DNA of 64,000 nucleotides from Falsiruegeria litorea R37 (GCF_900172225.1 NZ_FWFO01000001.1:1674001-1738000), one strand, 5' to 3'. Shown: positions 25,570-34,374, counted from the first letter of the stretch. Numbers and translations: made by a program. The notes: a model not told the origin generated them from the sequence alone.

Positions 25570-26715
25570 TCAGAGGATGGCTTCGAATAGCGCGCGCGTG
25601 TTTTCTGCCGTCATTTCGACCGGGTTGCCGCCCGTGGACGGGTCGTTGAGTGCATCGCGCACCAGAGCGTCCAGATCGGGGTTGCTGACCCCCAATTCGG
25701 CCAGCGATTTGGGGATGCCCAAGCTATCGTTCAGGTTGTTAACGTAGGCAGCAAATCCGTCAAATCCGCCTTCAATACCCAGATAGGCGGCGGCCTGGGT
25801 TAACACGCCCTCGGCGGCGGGGCGGTTGAACTGCAGCACGGCGGGCATGCAGACGGCGTTGGTGGTGCCGTGGTGGGTGTGGTGATGCGCGCCGATGGGG
25901 TGCGATAGAGCGTGAATTGCGCCCAGACCCTTTTGGAACGCAGTCGCGCCCATGGCTGCGGCCGACATCATATGCGCGCGCGCCTCAAGGTCGGTGCCAT
26001 CGGCATAGGCGCGTGGCAGGTAGTCCTTGACCAGACGCATGCCCTCCAGCGCCATGCCCTGAGACATCGGGTGGTAGTGCGGCGAACAGAAGGCCTCAAC
26101 ACAATGGGCGAACGCGTCCAGACCGGTGCCTGCGGTGATGAACTTGGGCATGCCCACGGTCAGTTCCGGGTCGCAGATCACCACCTTGGGCAACATCAGC
26201 GGATGGAAGATGATCTTTTTCTCGTGAGTTTGCGAGTTGGTGATAACGCCCGCGCGCCCCACCTCTGATCCGGTGCCAGCAGTTGTGGGTACGGCCACGA
26301 TCGGGTGGATGCCCGCTGGATCGGCGCGGGTCCACCAGTCTCCGATGTCTTCGAAATCCCACAGCGGGCGCGTCTGACCCGCCATGAAGGCCAGCGTCTT
26401 GCCCAGATCAAGGCCCGAGCCGCCACCAAAGGCGATGACACCGTCAAAGCCGCCTTCGCGGTAAACGGCCAGCCCGGCCTCGACGTTTTTCTCGTTCGGA
26501 TTCGGGTCGACGTCCGAAAACAGCGCGCGGCCCAGGCCAGCTGCGTCCAGCAGGTCCAACGTGGCCTCCGTGATCGGTAGATCGGCCAGGCCCTTGTCGG
26601 TCACCAACAGAGGCTTGGTGATGCCAGCCGCCGCGCAGGCGTCTGCGATTTCAGAAATGCGGCCTGCGCCAAAGCGCACGGCGGTGGGGTAGGACCAGTT
26701 GCCAACAAGGTTCAT
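25570..26715 (-). CDS. Iron-containing alcohol dehydrogenase
   Basis: This is a 381-residue NAD(P)-dependent alcohol dehydrogenase of the group III type. The nucleotide motif GGGSGLD is at 97-103 and PTTAGTGSE at about 143-151. The four iron ligands fall at Asp200, His204, His268 and His282, with spacing matching FucO-type enzymes. It starts 4 nt after the aldehyde dehydrogenase stop and is the last gene of the operon, so the two probably interconvert alcohol, aldehyde and acid of one substrate. Confidence 0.94.
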   Translation of the reverse strand: MNLVGNWSYPTAVRFGAGRISEIADACAAAGITKPLLVTDKGLADLPITEATLDLLDAAGLGRALFSDVDPNPNEKNVEAGLAVYREGGFDGVIAFGGGSGLDLGKTLAFMAGQTRPLWDFEDIGDWWTRADPAGIHPIVAVPTTAGTGSEVGRAGVITNSQTHEKKIIFHPLMLPKVVICDPELTVGMPKFITAGTGLDAFAHCVEAFCSPHYHPMSQGMALEGMRLVKDYLPRAYADGTDLEARAHMMSAAAMGATAFQKGLGAIHALSHPIGAHHHTHHGTTNAVCMPAVLQFNRPAAEGVLTQAAAYLGIEGGFDGFAAYVNNLNDSLGIPKSLAELGVSNPDLDALVRDALNDPSTGGNPVEMTAENTRALFEAIL

Positions 26716-26719
26716 CAGA

Positions 26720-28096
26720 TCAGCCCTTTTTCAGGTGGTAGGATTTGGGGCGCGTCAGAGCATGAAAGCCCAGGACGGACAAGCCTGCACCGCGCCCGGT
26801 GTCTTTGCATCCGGTCCAGCACAATGCGGGATCCAGATAATCGCAACGGTTCATGAAGACGGTGCCGGTTTCCAGCTGCGCGCCGATTTCGTCGGCCTTG
26901 TCTGTATCGGCCGTCCAGATCGAGGCGGTGAGGCCAAACTGGCTGTCATTCATCAATTCGATGGCCTCTTCGTCGCTGGACAGCTTCATGATGCCCACAA
27001 CCGGACCAAAACTCTCATCGCGCATCACGCGCATGTCGTGGGTGACGTTCGTCAGGATCTGCGGCGTCAGATAAGCACCGCCATCATCGGCCTCCATGGT
27101 CTCGATATGGGCGACAGCACCGGCCTCAAGGGCCTCGGCAATCTGGGCACGCACCTCGGCAGCGAACCTGACATGCGCCATCGGGCCCATGGTGGTTTCA
27201 GCCTCCAGCGGGTTGCCCAGCTTATAGGTCTTTACCAGTGCCACGGCCTTTTCAACAAAGGCGTCATAAAGGCTATCGTGGACATAGATGCGCTCGATCC
27301 CGCAACAGCACTGGCCCGAGTTGAACATGGCCCCGTCAATCAGCGTATCGACGGCGGCATCCAGATCGGCATCGGCGCGGACATAACCGGGGTCCTTGCC
27401 ACCCAGCTCGGTCGATACTGGGGTAAAGGTGCCCGCAGCCGCGCGCTCCATCGCCTGACCGCCGCGCACCGAGCCGGTGAAGTTCACGAAATTCACGTGG
27501 CGGCCCGAGATCAGCTCGGCGGTGGTGTCGTGGTTCAGGAACAGGTTCTGGAACACGTCCTGCGGGATGCCTGCGGCATGAAACGCCTCGGCCATCCGCT
27601 CGCCCACCTGCAGGGTTTGCGCGGCGTGTTTCAACAGCACGGTGTTGCCCGCAATCAGGGCAGGGGCCACGGTGTTGATCGCAGTCATGTAGGGATAGTT
27701 CCAGGGCGCGACGACCAGTACGACACCATGGGCTTCACGCTCGATCTTGCGCAGGAAGGTGTCGCTGTCCTCGACCACAATCGGCGCGAGCGCGGTTTCC
27801 GCAATTTCGGCCATGTGGCTGGCGCGCTCGTTGAAGCCGCCAAACTCGCCCCCATAGCGCACCGGGCGGCCCATCTGATGGGCCAGTTCCACCGCCATGC
27901 GGTCGGTGGTCTTGCCCACCTCGGCCACGGCGGCCTGCACCAGAGCGATACGCTCGGCCAAGGGACGCGCGGCCCATGTCTTTTGCGCTGCGTTCGCACG
28001 TGCCGCAGCCGCCAAAGCCTCTGTAGGGCTTGCCAACGGTCGTTCCAGATAAACCGATCCATCAATCGGCGAGATACACTGAACGGTTCCAGTCAT
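26720..28096 (-). CDS. Aldehyde dehydrogenase family protein
   Basis: This is a 458-residue NAD(P)-dependent aldehyde dehydrogenase. The catalytic pair is Glu230 (STELGGKDPGYV) and Cys264 (NSGQCCCGIERI), 34 residues apart as in the family. The cofactor region has VVAPWNYPY at about 128. The ATG at 28096 has GGAG 7 nt upstream; a longer frame to 28189 reads through the hairpin repeat between this gene and the ligase gene and is not used. Aldehyde dehydrogenases in such glutamine-synthetase-linked sets often act on gamma-glutamyl aldehydes, but the substrate here is not known. Confidence 0.94.
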   Translation of the reverse strand: MTGTVQCISPIDGSVYLERPLASPTEALAAAARANAAQKTWAARPLAERIALVQAAVAEVGKTTDRMAVELAHQMGRPVRYGGEFGGFNERASHMAEIAETALAPIVVEDSDTFLRKIEREAHGVVLVVAPWNYPYMTAINTVAPALIAGNTVLLKHAAQTLQVGERMAEAFHAAGIPQDVFQNLFLNHDTTAELISGRHVNFVNFTGSVRGGQAMERAAAGTFTPVSTELGGKDPGYVRADADLDAAVDTLIDGAMFNSGQCCCGIERIYVHDSLYDAFVEKAVALVKTYKLGNPLEAETTMGPMAHVRFAAEVRAQIAEALEAGAVAHIETMEADDGGAYLTPQILTNVTHDMRVMRDESFGPVVGIMKLSSDEEAIELMNDSQFGLTASIWTADTDKADEIGAQLETGTVFMNRCDYLDPALCWTGCKDTGRGAGLSVLGFHALTRPKSYHLKKG

Positions 28097-28185
28097 CACT
28101 GAACTCCAACTAAGGGGCGACGCCCCTGTCTTCCTCTTGCCAAAAATATCCCGGGGGTCTGGGGGCTGGCCCCCAGCCTGAGATA
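28097..28185. repeat. Roseobacter-type intergenic hairpin element
   Basis: This 89-bp spacer holds two perfect hairpins: GGGGC-GAC-GCCCC (28114-28126) and CTGGGGGC-TG-GCCCCCAG (28159-28176), joined by TTGCCAAAAATATCCCGGG. I recall very similar spacers being common in roseobacter genomes, but no second copy is visible in this window. It interrupts an otherwise tight operon. Confidence 0.55.
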
Positions 28186-29541
28186 TCAAGCTTTCTCAAA
28201 CCCGCGTGCGATTTCCCAATCCGTCACCACGCGGTCGAACTCTTCCTGCTCCCATTCGGCGCAGCGCGTGTAATGATCCACCGCCCAATCGCCCATGGCT
28301 TCGCGCAGCATCGTCGAGCTGCGCAGGGTTTCCACCGCATCGCGCAGCGTGCGGGGGATTTCGCGGGCATCGCTGTCCTCGTACAGATCGCCCGCTGTGT
28401 GCGGCGCCAGCTCAAGCTTTTCCTCGATCCCCTTCAAACCGGCGGCCAGCAGAGCAGCCTGCGCCAGATAGGGGTTCAAGTCCGAGCCACCGATCCGGCA
28501 TTCCATGCGTACGCCTTTTGTGCCTTCGCCGCACATGCGGAAGCCTGCGGTACGGTTGTCCACCGACCAGACGGTCTTGGTGGGCGCAAAAGTGCCTTTC
28601 ATGAAACGTTTGTAGCTGTTCACGTAAGGCGCCAGGAAAAAGGTGTAGTCGGGGGCGTATTTGATCATGCCCGCACAGAACTGTCGCCCCAACTCGCTCA
28701 GCCCATGAGGGGCGTTGGCGTCGTAGAACTCAGGGCTGCCATCGCGCCACAGCGACAAATGCACATGGCTGGCGGACCCCACGCGGTCATGGTGCCATTT
28801 CGGCAGGAACGACGCGGCGTGGCCGTGGAAATGCGCGATCTCCTTGGTGGCGTGTTTTGCAATGGTGTGGTGATCGGCGCAGGCCAGCGCGTCGGCATAG
28901 CGGATGTTGAGCTCTTCTTGTCCGGCTTCGGCTTCACCTTTGGTGTTTTCCACTGGGATGCCAGCTGCATAGAGGTGATTGCGAATGGGCCGCATCACGT
29001 GCTCTTCCTTGCTGGTCTGCAGGATGTGATAGTCTTCGTTGTAGCCCGAGATGGGTGTCAAATCGCGGAAATCACCCGCGCGGATTTCATCAAACGTTCG
29101 ATCGAATAGGAAGAATTCCAGCTCGGTCGCCATCATCGGCGTCAGGCCCATGGCCTCGGCGCGGGCGATCTGTGCCTGCAGGATCTGGCGCGGGGAATGG
29201 GGAACCGGTTCGTGGGTGTGGTGGTCCAGCACATCGCAGAGCACCATCACGGTGCCCTCAAGCCAGGGCATCGGGCGCAGGGTGGACAGGTCGGGTTTCA
29301 TGACATAATCGCCATACCCCGCTTCCCAACTGGTGGCCTTGTAACCATCGGGGGTGGCCATTTCCAGGTCAGTGGCCAGCAGGTAGTTGCAGCAATGGGT
29401 CTCCTCATACGCGCTGTCGAGGAAGTTCTGCACGTGGAAACGCTTGCCCATCAGGCGGCCCTGCATGTCCACCAAGCACACCAGAACCGTATCCACCTCG
29501 CCCGAGGCAGCCTGTTCCTTGAGGGTTTCGAATGTCAGCAT
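28186..29541 (-). CDS. Glutamine synthetase family protein (gamma-glutamyl ligase-like)
   Basis: This 451-residue ligase has the glutamine synthetase catalytic fold, with PMMATELEFFLFD (about 133-147), GEAEAGQEELNIRY (about 205), NSYKRFMKGTFAPTKTVWSVDNRTAGFR (in parts, about 312) and ECRIGGSDLNPYLA. It belongs to the group that also holds gamma-glutamylputrescine synthetase (PuuA) and other ATP-dependent gamma-glutamyl amide ligases, and is not the housekeeping GlnA; the GlnA adenylylation motif is absent. The operon context (aldehyde and alcohol dehydrogenases, N-formylglutamate-hydrolase-like gene) suggests gamma-glutamylation of an amine. Confidence 0.9.
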   Translation of the reverse strand: MLTFETLKEQAASGEVDTVLVCLVDMQGRLMGKRFHVQNFLDSAYEETHCCNYLLATDLEMATPDGYKATSWEAGYGDYVMKPDLSTLRPMPWLEGTVMVLCDVLDHHTHEPVPHSPRQILQAQIARAEAMGLTPMMATELEFFLFDRTFDEIRAGDFRDLTPISGYNEDYHILQTSKEEHVMRPIRNHLYAAGIPVENTKGEAEAGQEELNIRYADALACADHHTIAKHATKEIAHFHGHAASFLPKWHHDRVGSASHVHLSLWRDGSPEFYDANAPHGLSELGRQFCAGMIKYAPDYTFFLAPYVNSYKRFMKGTFAPTKTVWSVDNRTAGFRMCGEGTKGVRMECRIGGSDLNPYLAQAALLAAGLKGIEEKLELAPHTAGDLYEDSDAREIPRTLRDAVETLRSSTMLREAMGDWAVDHYTRCAEWEQEEFDRVVTDWEIARGFEKA

Positions 29542-29562
29542 GACGCACCTTTTCTGCGGTGG

Positions 29563-29630
29563 CGGATTTTTTCGAAAAATCCGTCAAATTTCTTTGAAAG
29601 AAATTTGGCCCGCCCGAAAGCAGGCCAAAT
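29563..29630. repeat. Cluster of three hairpins between dctP and the ligase gene
   Basis: Three adjacent palindromes fill the 98-bp spacer: CGGATTTTT-TCG-AAAAATCCG (29563-29583), an 11-bp dyad with a one-base centre (29585-29607), and an 8-bp stem (29603-29610, 29623-29630). The second and third overlap, so they are alternative folds. They could act as a processing site, an attenuator or a dispersed element. Confidence 0.6.
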
Positions 29631-29639
29631 CTGTTTGTA

Positions 29640-30674
29640 TCAGCCGTAGCGGTATGGGCGACCGGCCTTTTCCATGTCCGCGTTGTACTGTTTGAAGATT
29701 TCGACAACCTTTGCTTTGGTTTCGGACTCGGCGGCGATCTCGTCCCAGAAGACGCGCGCAGCCGCTTCGACTGTTGCCCATTCTTCGTCGGGGATCGAGG
29801 TCAGCTCCATTTTCGGTCCGTGGACGCGCAGCTTGGCTTCGCCGCCCCAATACCACCACTGGCGGTAATAATGCGACTGGTCACAGCAGACGCGGAACAG
29901 GGTCTGCAGGTCTTCGGGCAGTTCGTTCCAACGGTCCATGTTGGCAAAGAACGATCCGGCCCATGCGCCCGAGATGTTGTTGGTCAGGAAGTAGTTGGTC
30001 ACGTCGGCCCAACCCACGGTGTAGTCCTCGGTGATGCCTGACCATGCGATGCCGTCGAGCTCGCCGGTTTGAACCGCAACTTCGATGTCTTCCCACGGCA
30101 GGGTAACCGGCACGACGCCGAACTGTGCCAGGAAGCGGCCCGCAGTGGGGAAGGTGAAGACGCGTTTGCCCTTGAGGTCGGCCAGCGAGCGGATCGGGTC
30201 CTTGGTGGCAAAGTGGCAGGGATCCCAGGAGCCCGCGCTGATGTGCTTGACGCCGACCTTGGAATATTCCGCGTCCCAGATCTCGTTCAGGCCGTATTGG
30301 TTGAACAGCACCGGTACATCGAGCGAGTAGCGCGAGGCGAAGGGGAAGTAGCCGCCAAAAACTGTGACTTCGGTGGGTGAGGCCATCGAGTCGTCGTCGG
30401 ACTGCACCGCGTCAATAGTGCCGCGCTGCATGGCGCGGAAGAGCTCACCGGTGGGGACCAGCTGATCGGCATAGAACAGCTCGATCTGCATGCGGTCGCC
30501 TGCGATCTTGTTGAACATCTCGATCGCCGGGTCGATCACATGGGCCGCCAGAGCGGCACCTGCATAGGTCTGCATCCGCCATTTGATGGTGGACTGCGCC
30601 AGCGCCGGGGTGGCCAGCGGGGCCGCGGCGGTGCCGACGGCGGCGGTTGTTAAAAACTTGCGTCTTGTCGTCAT
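29640..30674 (-). CDS. TRAP transporter solute-binding protein (DctP family), Tat-exported
   Basis: This is a 344-residue periplasmic receptor. The N-terminus TTRRKFLTTAAVGTAAA has a twin-arginine signal, cut near ALA-Q at about 26. The mature part follows the DctP pattern: IKWRMQTYAGAA, then FYADQLVPTGELFRAMQRGTIDAV and DLKGKRVFTFPTAGRFLAQFG (in parts). Many aromatic residues near the C-terminus (SHYYRQWWYWGGEA) are like those of keto-acid or hydrophobic-ligand receptors. GGGAGAG precedes the ATG. The large and small permeases lie upstream in the same operon. Confidence 0.93.
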   Translation of the reverse strand: MTTRRKFLTTAAVGTAAAPLATPALAQSTIKWRMQTYAGAALAAHVIDPAIEMFNKIAGDRMQIELFYADQLVPTGELFRAMQRGTIDAVQSDDDSMASPTEVTVFGGYFPFASRYSLDVPVLFNQYGLNEIWDAEYSKVGVKHISAGSWDPCHFATKDPIRSLADLKGKRVFTFPTAGRFLAQFGVVPVTLPWEDIEVAVQTGELDGIAWSGITEDYTVGWADVTNYFLTNNISGAWAGSFFANMDRWNELPEDLQTLFRVCCDQSHYYRQWWYWGGEAKLRVHGPKMELTSIPDEEWATVEAAARVFWDEIAAESETKAKVVEIFKQYNADMEKAGRPYRYG

Positions 30675-30712
30675 TGGTACTCTCCCATGGTTGTTGTTGG
30701 TCGGGTCGGGTG

Positions 30713-30730
30713 CCCCGGTAGGGTCCGGGG
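30713..30730 (-). promoter_or_regulatory. Intercistronic hairpin between dctM and dctP
   Basis: A 6-bp GC stem (30713-30718, 30725-30730) follows the dctM stop directly. Like the urt hairpin it sits beside the binding-protein gene and may set its mRNA level. It is weak as a terminator. Confidence 0.4.
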
Positions 30731-32056
30731 TCAGTTGTTGTAAACGTAGTCAGGCAGCCACAGCGCGATCTGCGGGAAGGTCATGATGGTGGCCAAGGCA
30801 AGCGTCATCACCAGTACAAAGGGCAGGATCGAGCCGTAGATGTCGCGCAGGGTCACCTCGGGCGGGGCCATGGCGCGCATCAGGAACAGGTTGTAGCCAA
30901 ACGGCGGGGTCATATAGGCGATCTGGGTGGTGATCGTGTAAAGCACGCCGTACCAGATTAGGTCGAACCCAAGCGCGCCCACCAGCGGCACATAGAGCGG
31001 GGCGACGATGACCAGCATCGCCGTGTCATCCAGAAAGGTGCCCATCAAGATAAAGCTCAGCTGCATCAGGATCAGGATCATCCAAGGGGACAGGCCAAGG
31101 CGTTCGGTGAACACGCCCTCGATCGCCTTGACCGCGCCCAGACCGTCGAACACGGCGCCAAAGGCCAGGGCGGCAAGAATGATCCACATGAACATGCAGG
31201 AAATGCCCAGGGTGTTGCGGACTGAGTTTTCGAACACCTCGCGCGTCATCCGGCCCTTGAGCACGGCAGCGGCAAAGGCGGTCAGCGCACCGATGGCCGA
31301 GCTTTCAACGAGCGAGGTCCAGCCGTTCACAAAGGGCACCATCATCGCCGCAAAGATCCCCAGCGGCAGGAGGCCTGCACGCAGCAGGCGCATCTTTTCC
31401 GCCATGGGCACATCGCGCTCTTCTTTCGACAGGGCGGGCCCGAGCGCCGGGTTCACCTTACAGCGGATCACGATATAGAGGATGAACATCGACGCCATCA
31501 TCAGGCCGGGGATCACACCCGCGAGCCACAACTGGCCCACCGGTTGGCGCGCGATCATCGCATAAAGCACCAGAACGACCGAGGGTGGCACAAGAATGCC
31601 CAGACTTGATCCGGCCTGGATCACCCCCGTCACCATCCTCTTGTCATAGCCGCGTTTGAGCAATTCTGGCAGGGCGATGGTCGAGCCGATTGCCATCCCC
31701 GCCACCGAAAGTCCGTTCATGGCAGAGATCAGGACCATCAGCCCGATGGTGCCAATCGCAAGCCCGCCATTCAGGCCGCCCATCCAGACGTGGAACATCT
31801 TGTAAAGGTCGTCGGCGATTTTGCTTTCGGACAGGACGTAGCCCATGAAGATGAACATCGGCAGGGTCAGCAGCGGATACCATTTCATCAGCTTCATCGC
31901 CGCCGAAAACCCCAGGTCATAGCCGCCCCGGTCGCCCCAGAGCAGCAGCGAGGCAACGACGGCCACAAACCCGATGGCCCCGAACACGCGCTGGCCGGTC
32001 AACAGCATCAGCATCATGGTCGAGAACATGAGGATCGCGATCAGCTCATAGGACAT
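30731..32056 (-). CDS. TRAP transporter large permease subunit (DctM)
   Basis: This is a 441-residue protein with about 12 membrane segments. Family landmarks are LPMFIFMGYVLSESKIADDL, MNGLSVAGMAIGSTIALPELLKRGY, GSSLGILVPPSVVLVLYAMI and MGTFLDDTAMLVIVAPLYVP. The ATG at 32056 follows directly from the dctQ stop (TGATG overlap); a longer open frame up to 32176 overlaps dctQ and is rejected. It forms the sodium-driven channel with DctQ. Confidence 0.94.
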   Translation of the reverse strand: MSYELIAILMFSTMMLMLLTGQRVFGAIGFVAVVASLLLWGDRGGYDLGFSAAMKLMKWYPLLTLPMFIFMGYVLSESKIADDLYKMFHVWMGGLNGGLAIGTIGLMVLISAMNGLSVAGMAIGSTIALPELLKRGYDKRMVTGVIQAGSSLGILVPPSVVLVLYAMIARQPVGQLWLAGVIPGLMMASMFILYIVIRCKVNPALGPALSKEERDVPMAEKMRLLRAGLLPLGIFAAMMVPFVNGWTSLVESSAIGALTAFAAAVLKGRMTREVFENSVRNTLGISCMFMWIILAALAFGAVFDGLGAVKAIEGVFTERLGLSPWMILILMQLSFILMGTFLDDTAMLVIVAPLYVPLVGALGFDLIWYGVLYTITTQIAYMTPPFGYNLFLMRAMAPPEVTLRDIYGSILPFVLVMTLALATIMTFPQIALWLPDYVYNN

Positions 32057-32574
32057 CAGATGGTCTCCTTCGGAATGTCTTCTCCGCGGATCCGCAGGAT
32101 GTCTTTTAGAAGTTCGGAAATTGCCTGCAGCAGCATCAGGAACAGACCAACGCACATGATGGTCTTGATCGGCCACAGATAGGGGCGCCAGGCGGTGGGG
32201 CTGCGCTCGCCGTATTGGAACGAATAGCTCAAAGAGTCATAGCCGCCGTACAGCATGACACAGAGGTAGAAGATCAGGAACAAAACCGTCAGGGCATCGG
32301 TCCAGGCCTGCCGTTTCACCGACCATTCGCCATACAGCAGGTCCATCCGGACGTTGGACCCCATCTGGATCGAATAGGGCCCGCCCAGAATGTAATAGGC
32401 GACCATGGCAAACTGCGCCATTTCCAGCGTCCAGAGCGAGGGCAGGAAGAAGGTTTTCGAGACCGAAGACCAAAGCAGAATGCCCATCATCACAAAGATG
32501 CCGTACATCACCACGCGACCAATCAGCCGGTTCATCCCGTCGATCCAGGCAATGTAGCGCCGTGCCAGGGTCAT
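32056..32574 (-). CDS. TRAP transporter small permease subunit (DctQ)
   Basis: This 172-residue protein has four membrane segments and the DctQ layout: GRVVMYGIFVMMGILLWSSV, then FAMVAYYILGGPYSIQMGSNVRMDLLY (in parts), TVLFLIFYLCVMLYGGY and the C-terminal GLFLMLLQAISELLKDI. It overlaps the upstream amidohydrolase gene by ATGA and the dctM gene by one base, so the three are translationally coupled. Confidence 0.92.
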   Translation of the reverse strand: MTLARRYIAWIDGMNRLIGRVVMYGIFVMMGILLWSSVSKTFFLPSLWTLEMAQFAMVAYYILGGPYSIQMGSNVRMDLLYGEWSVKRQAWTDALTVLFLIFYLCVMLYGGYDSLSYSFQYGERSPTAWRPYLWPIKTIMCVGLFLMLLQAISELLKDILRIRGEDIPKETI

Positions 32575-33353
32575 TCCGCCGCCTCCGTTGTCAATTGATC
32601 GACCATCTGCGCCAGCATCGGCGCCAGCAGGCCCGAGATGCGGTTCACGCCCGCAGGCGAGTTGATCAGGTCATTGCGCACTTCGATCATCACGTTGGGC
32701 AATCCGCGCTTTAGCGCATGCTCGCGTAACGTGTGTGTGACACCATCAGTGGCCGAGTAGGGCTCGTTGAGCGCTGTGTTAAGCCCGCTGCCCTGCGCCG
32801 CCTCCAGCAACAGTCTCGCGGCGCGGTCATCCGAGTCATGCAGGATGCCCAGTTCGACCGTGCGCGGCTGACCGCGATAGATCGGCGTGAAACTGTGGAT
32901 GGTGATCATCACGGGCGGGGCGGGGCGGGCGTCCAGCGTCTGGCTCAGCAGATCGCGGAACGGTTCATAGACTTCCGCTACACGGGACGTGCGGCGTGCA
33001 TGCGTCAGGTCGACATTGCCCGGAACCTCGAAACGTTCGCTCTTGGCAGGGACGGCATCGGGCGCAGATGGGGGGCGGTTGCAGTCATAAACCAAACGGC
33101 TGATCCGTGAATGCACCAGCGGCGCATCAAGTGCGCCCATCAATTCGACCGATAACTCCAAAGCGCCAATATCCCAGGCGGCATGAGAGCGCGCGGCCTC
33201 ATCGCTCAGCCCCAGACCATTCAGGCTGGCAGGGATGAAGCGGCTGGCATGTTCGCAGACCAAAAAGGCCTGACCCTGGCCGCGCACATTCAAGGCGCGC
33301 GCCGCGGGGCGCTCCAGTTCAGAAAGGAGAGGTGACTCGGGTTTGGCAGACAT
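32571..33353 (-). CDS. N-formylglutamate amidohydrolase family protein
   Basis: This is a hydrolase of about 260 residues related to HutG-type N-formylglutamate deformylase. Motifs are FLVCEHASRFIP (about 30), HAAWDIGALELSVEL, LVYDCNRPPSAPDA and ITIHSFTPIYRGQPR, plus MIEVRNDLI. Two in-frame ATGs exist, at 33353 and 33362. The nearer one is preferred because a promoter and operator run up to it and no ribosome binding site precedes either, suggesting a leaderless mRNA. As first gene of the operon with a gamma-glutamyl ligase, it may remove a formyl or acyl group from a glutamate derivative. The true substrate is unknown. Confidence 0.88.
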   Translation of the reverse strand: MSAKPESPLLSELERPAARALNVRGQGQAFLVCEHASRFIPASLNGLGLSDEAARSHAAWDIGALELSVELMGALDAPLVHSRISRLVYDCNRPPSAPDAVPAKSERFEVPGNVDLTHARRTSRVAEVYEPFRDLLSQTLDARPAPPVMITIHSFTPIYRGQPRTVELGILHDSDDRAARLLLEAAQGSGLNTALNEPYSATDGVTHTLREHALKRGLPNVMIEVRNDLINSPAGVNRISGLLAPMLAQMVDQLTTEAAE

Positions 33354-33414
33354 GTGTAGCATTAGTTACAGCCGATCCGTAGCTGTCAACATAATTTCTG
33401 TAGACATCGCTACA
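33353..33414 (-). promoter_or_regulatory. Promoter with two 16-bp operators, predicted to give a leaderless mRNA
   Basis: On the minus strand TTGACA (33389-33384), a 17-bp spacer and ACTAAT (33366-33361) put the start of transcription at about 33353-33354, which is the ATG itself. Two inverted repeats, TGTAGC-ATTA-GTTACA (33355-33370, over the -10) and TGTAGA-CATC-GCTACA (33399-33414, upstream of the -35), lie 44 bp apart. They are probable RpiR sites. A weaker third one is at 33428-33443. Confidence 0.6.
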
Positions 33415-33498
33415 AAGCTGGTTAGGCTGTAGTAAATGCTAACCGGACGTTCCCGATAGGAAACGACGGGCAGCCAAAAAGAGACAAGAGGGATACCC

Positions 33499-34374
33499 TT
33501 GACCCCGACCACCAAGCTTGTGAAGCAATTGCTACAGGACCACACCGCCGAGTTGACGCCGTCGGAACGGCAGCTGGCCTCGGTCCTGTTGCAAGACTAT
33601 CCAATGGGCGGGCTGCAATCGATCACCAAGCTGGCTTCATCCGCGGGGGTTTCGACGCCCACGGTGATCCGCATGGCGCGCAAGCTTGGGTTCGATGGCT
33701 TCCCCGATTTGCAGGATGCCCTGCGAGAAGAGGTGGCCGCCCAGATCAAGCAACCGTTGTCCAAACGCGACGCCTGGATGGTCGATGACAGTGCTGAACA
33801 CCCGCTGATGCGGTTCGCACAGGTGGTCTGGACCAACATGCGCCACACGCTGGAGCGGGTCGATACCGAGATGTTCGACACCGTCGCAAAGCTTTTGGCG
33901 GACAAATCCCGGCCTTTGTACGTGGTGGGCGGGCGCATCACCCGGTCAAACGCGGACTACCTGTTCAACCACATGCAGATCATCCGCCCCAATGTGACCA
34001 TGCTGGGCAATTCCGCCAACGTCTGGCCGCAGTACCTGCTGGACATGGACAAGAACTCGGTCCTGGTGATCTTTGACATCCGCCGATACGAGGCCCATCT
34101 GGAAAAACTGGCCCAGATCGCCAGCGAGCGCGGCGTGACGGTGGTTTTGTTCACTGACCAATGGGGCTCGCCCATCGGGCGCTGCGCGGATTACACCTTC
34201 AACGGGCTGGTCGAGGCGCCGTCCAGTTGGGACAGCACCATGGCGATCCTGCTGATCGTCGAGGCGTTGATTGCCGAGGTGCAGGATGCCCGCTGGGAAG
34301 AGAGCAAAGAGCGGATCGAAGAGCTCGAGTCGATGTTCTCGTCCACACGGTTGTTTCGCAATCAGGGGAACTGA
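33499..34374 (+). CDS. MurR/RpiR-family transcriptional regulator
   Basis: This is a 291-residue regulator. The N-terminal helix-turn-helix (about 1-80) has LTPSERQLASVLLQDYP and GVSTPTVIRMARKLGFDGFPDL. The C-terminal SIS sugar-phosphate-type domain runs from about 125 to 265 (LYVVGGRITRSNADYLFNHM). The start is TTG at 33499 with GAGGGA five bases before it. It is divergent to the N-formylglutamate hydrolase-TRAP operon and is the likely binder of the paired repeats in between. The effector need not be a sugar phosphate. Confidence 0.9.
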   Translation: MTPTTKLVKQLLQDHTAELTPSERQLASVLLQDYPMGGLQSITKLASSAGVSTPTVIRMARKLGFDGFPDLQDALREEVAAQIKQPLSKRDAWMVDDSAEHPLMRFAQVVWTNMRHTLERVDTEMFDTVAKLLADKSRPLYVVGGRITRSNADYLFNHMQIIRPNVTMLGNSANVWPQYLLDMDKNSVLVIFDIRRYEAHLEKLAQIASERGVTVVLFTDQWGSPIGRCADYTFNGLVEAPSSWDSTMAILLIVEALIAEVQDARWEESKERIEELESMFSSTRLFRNQGN

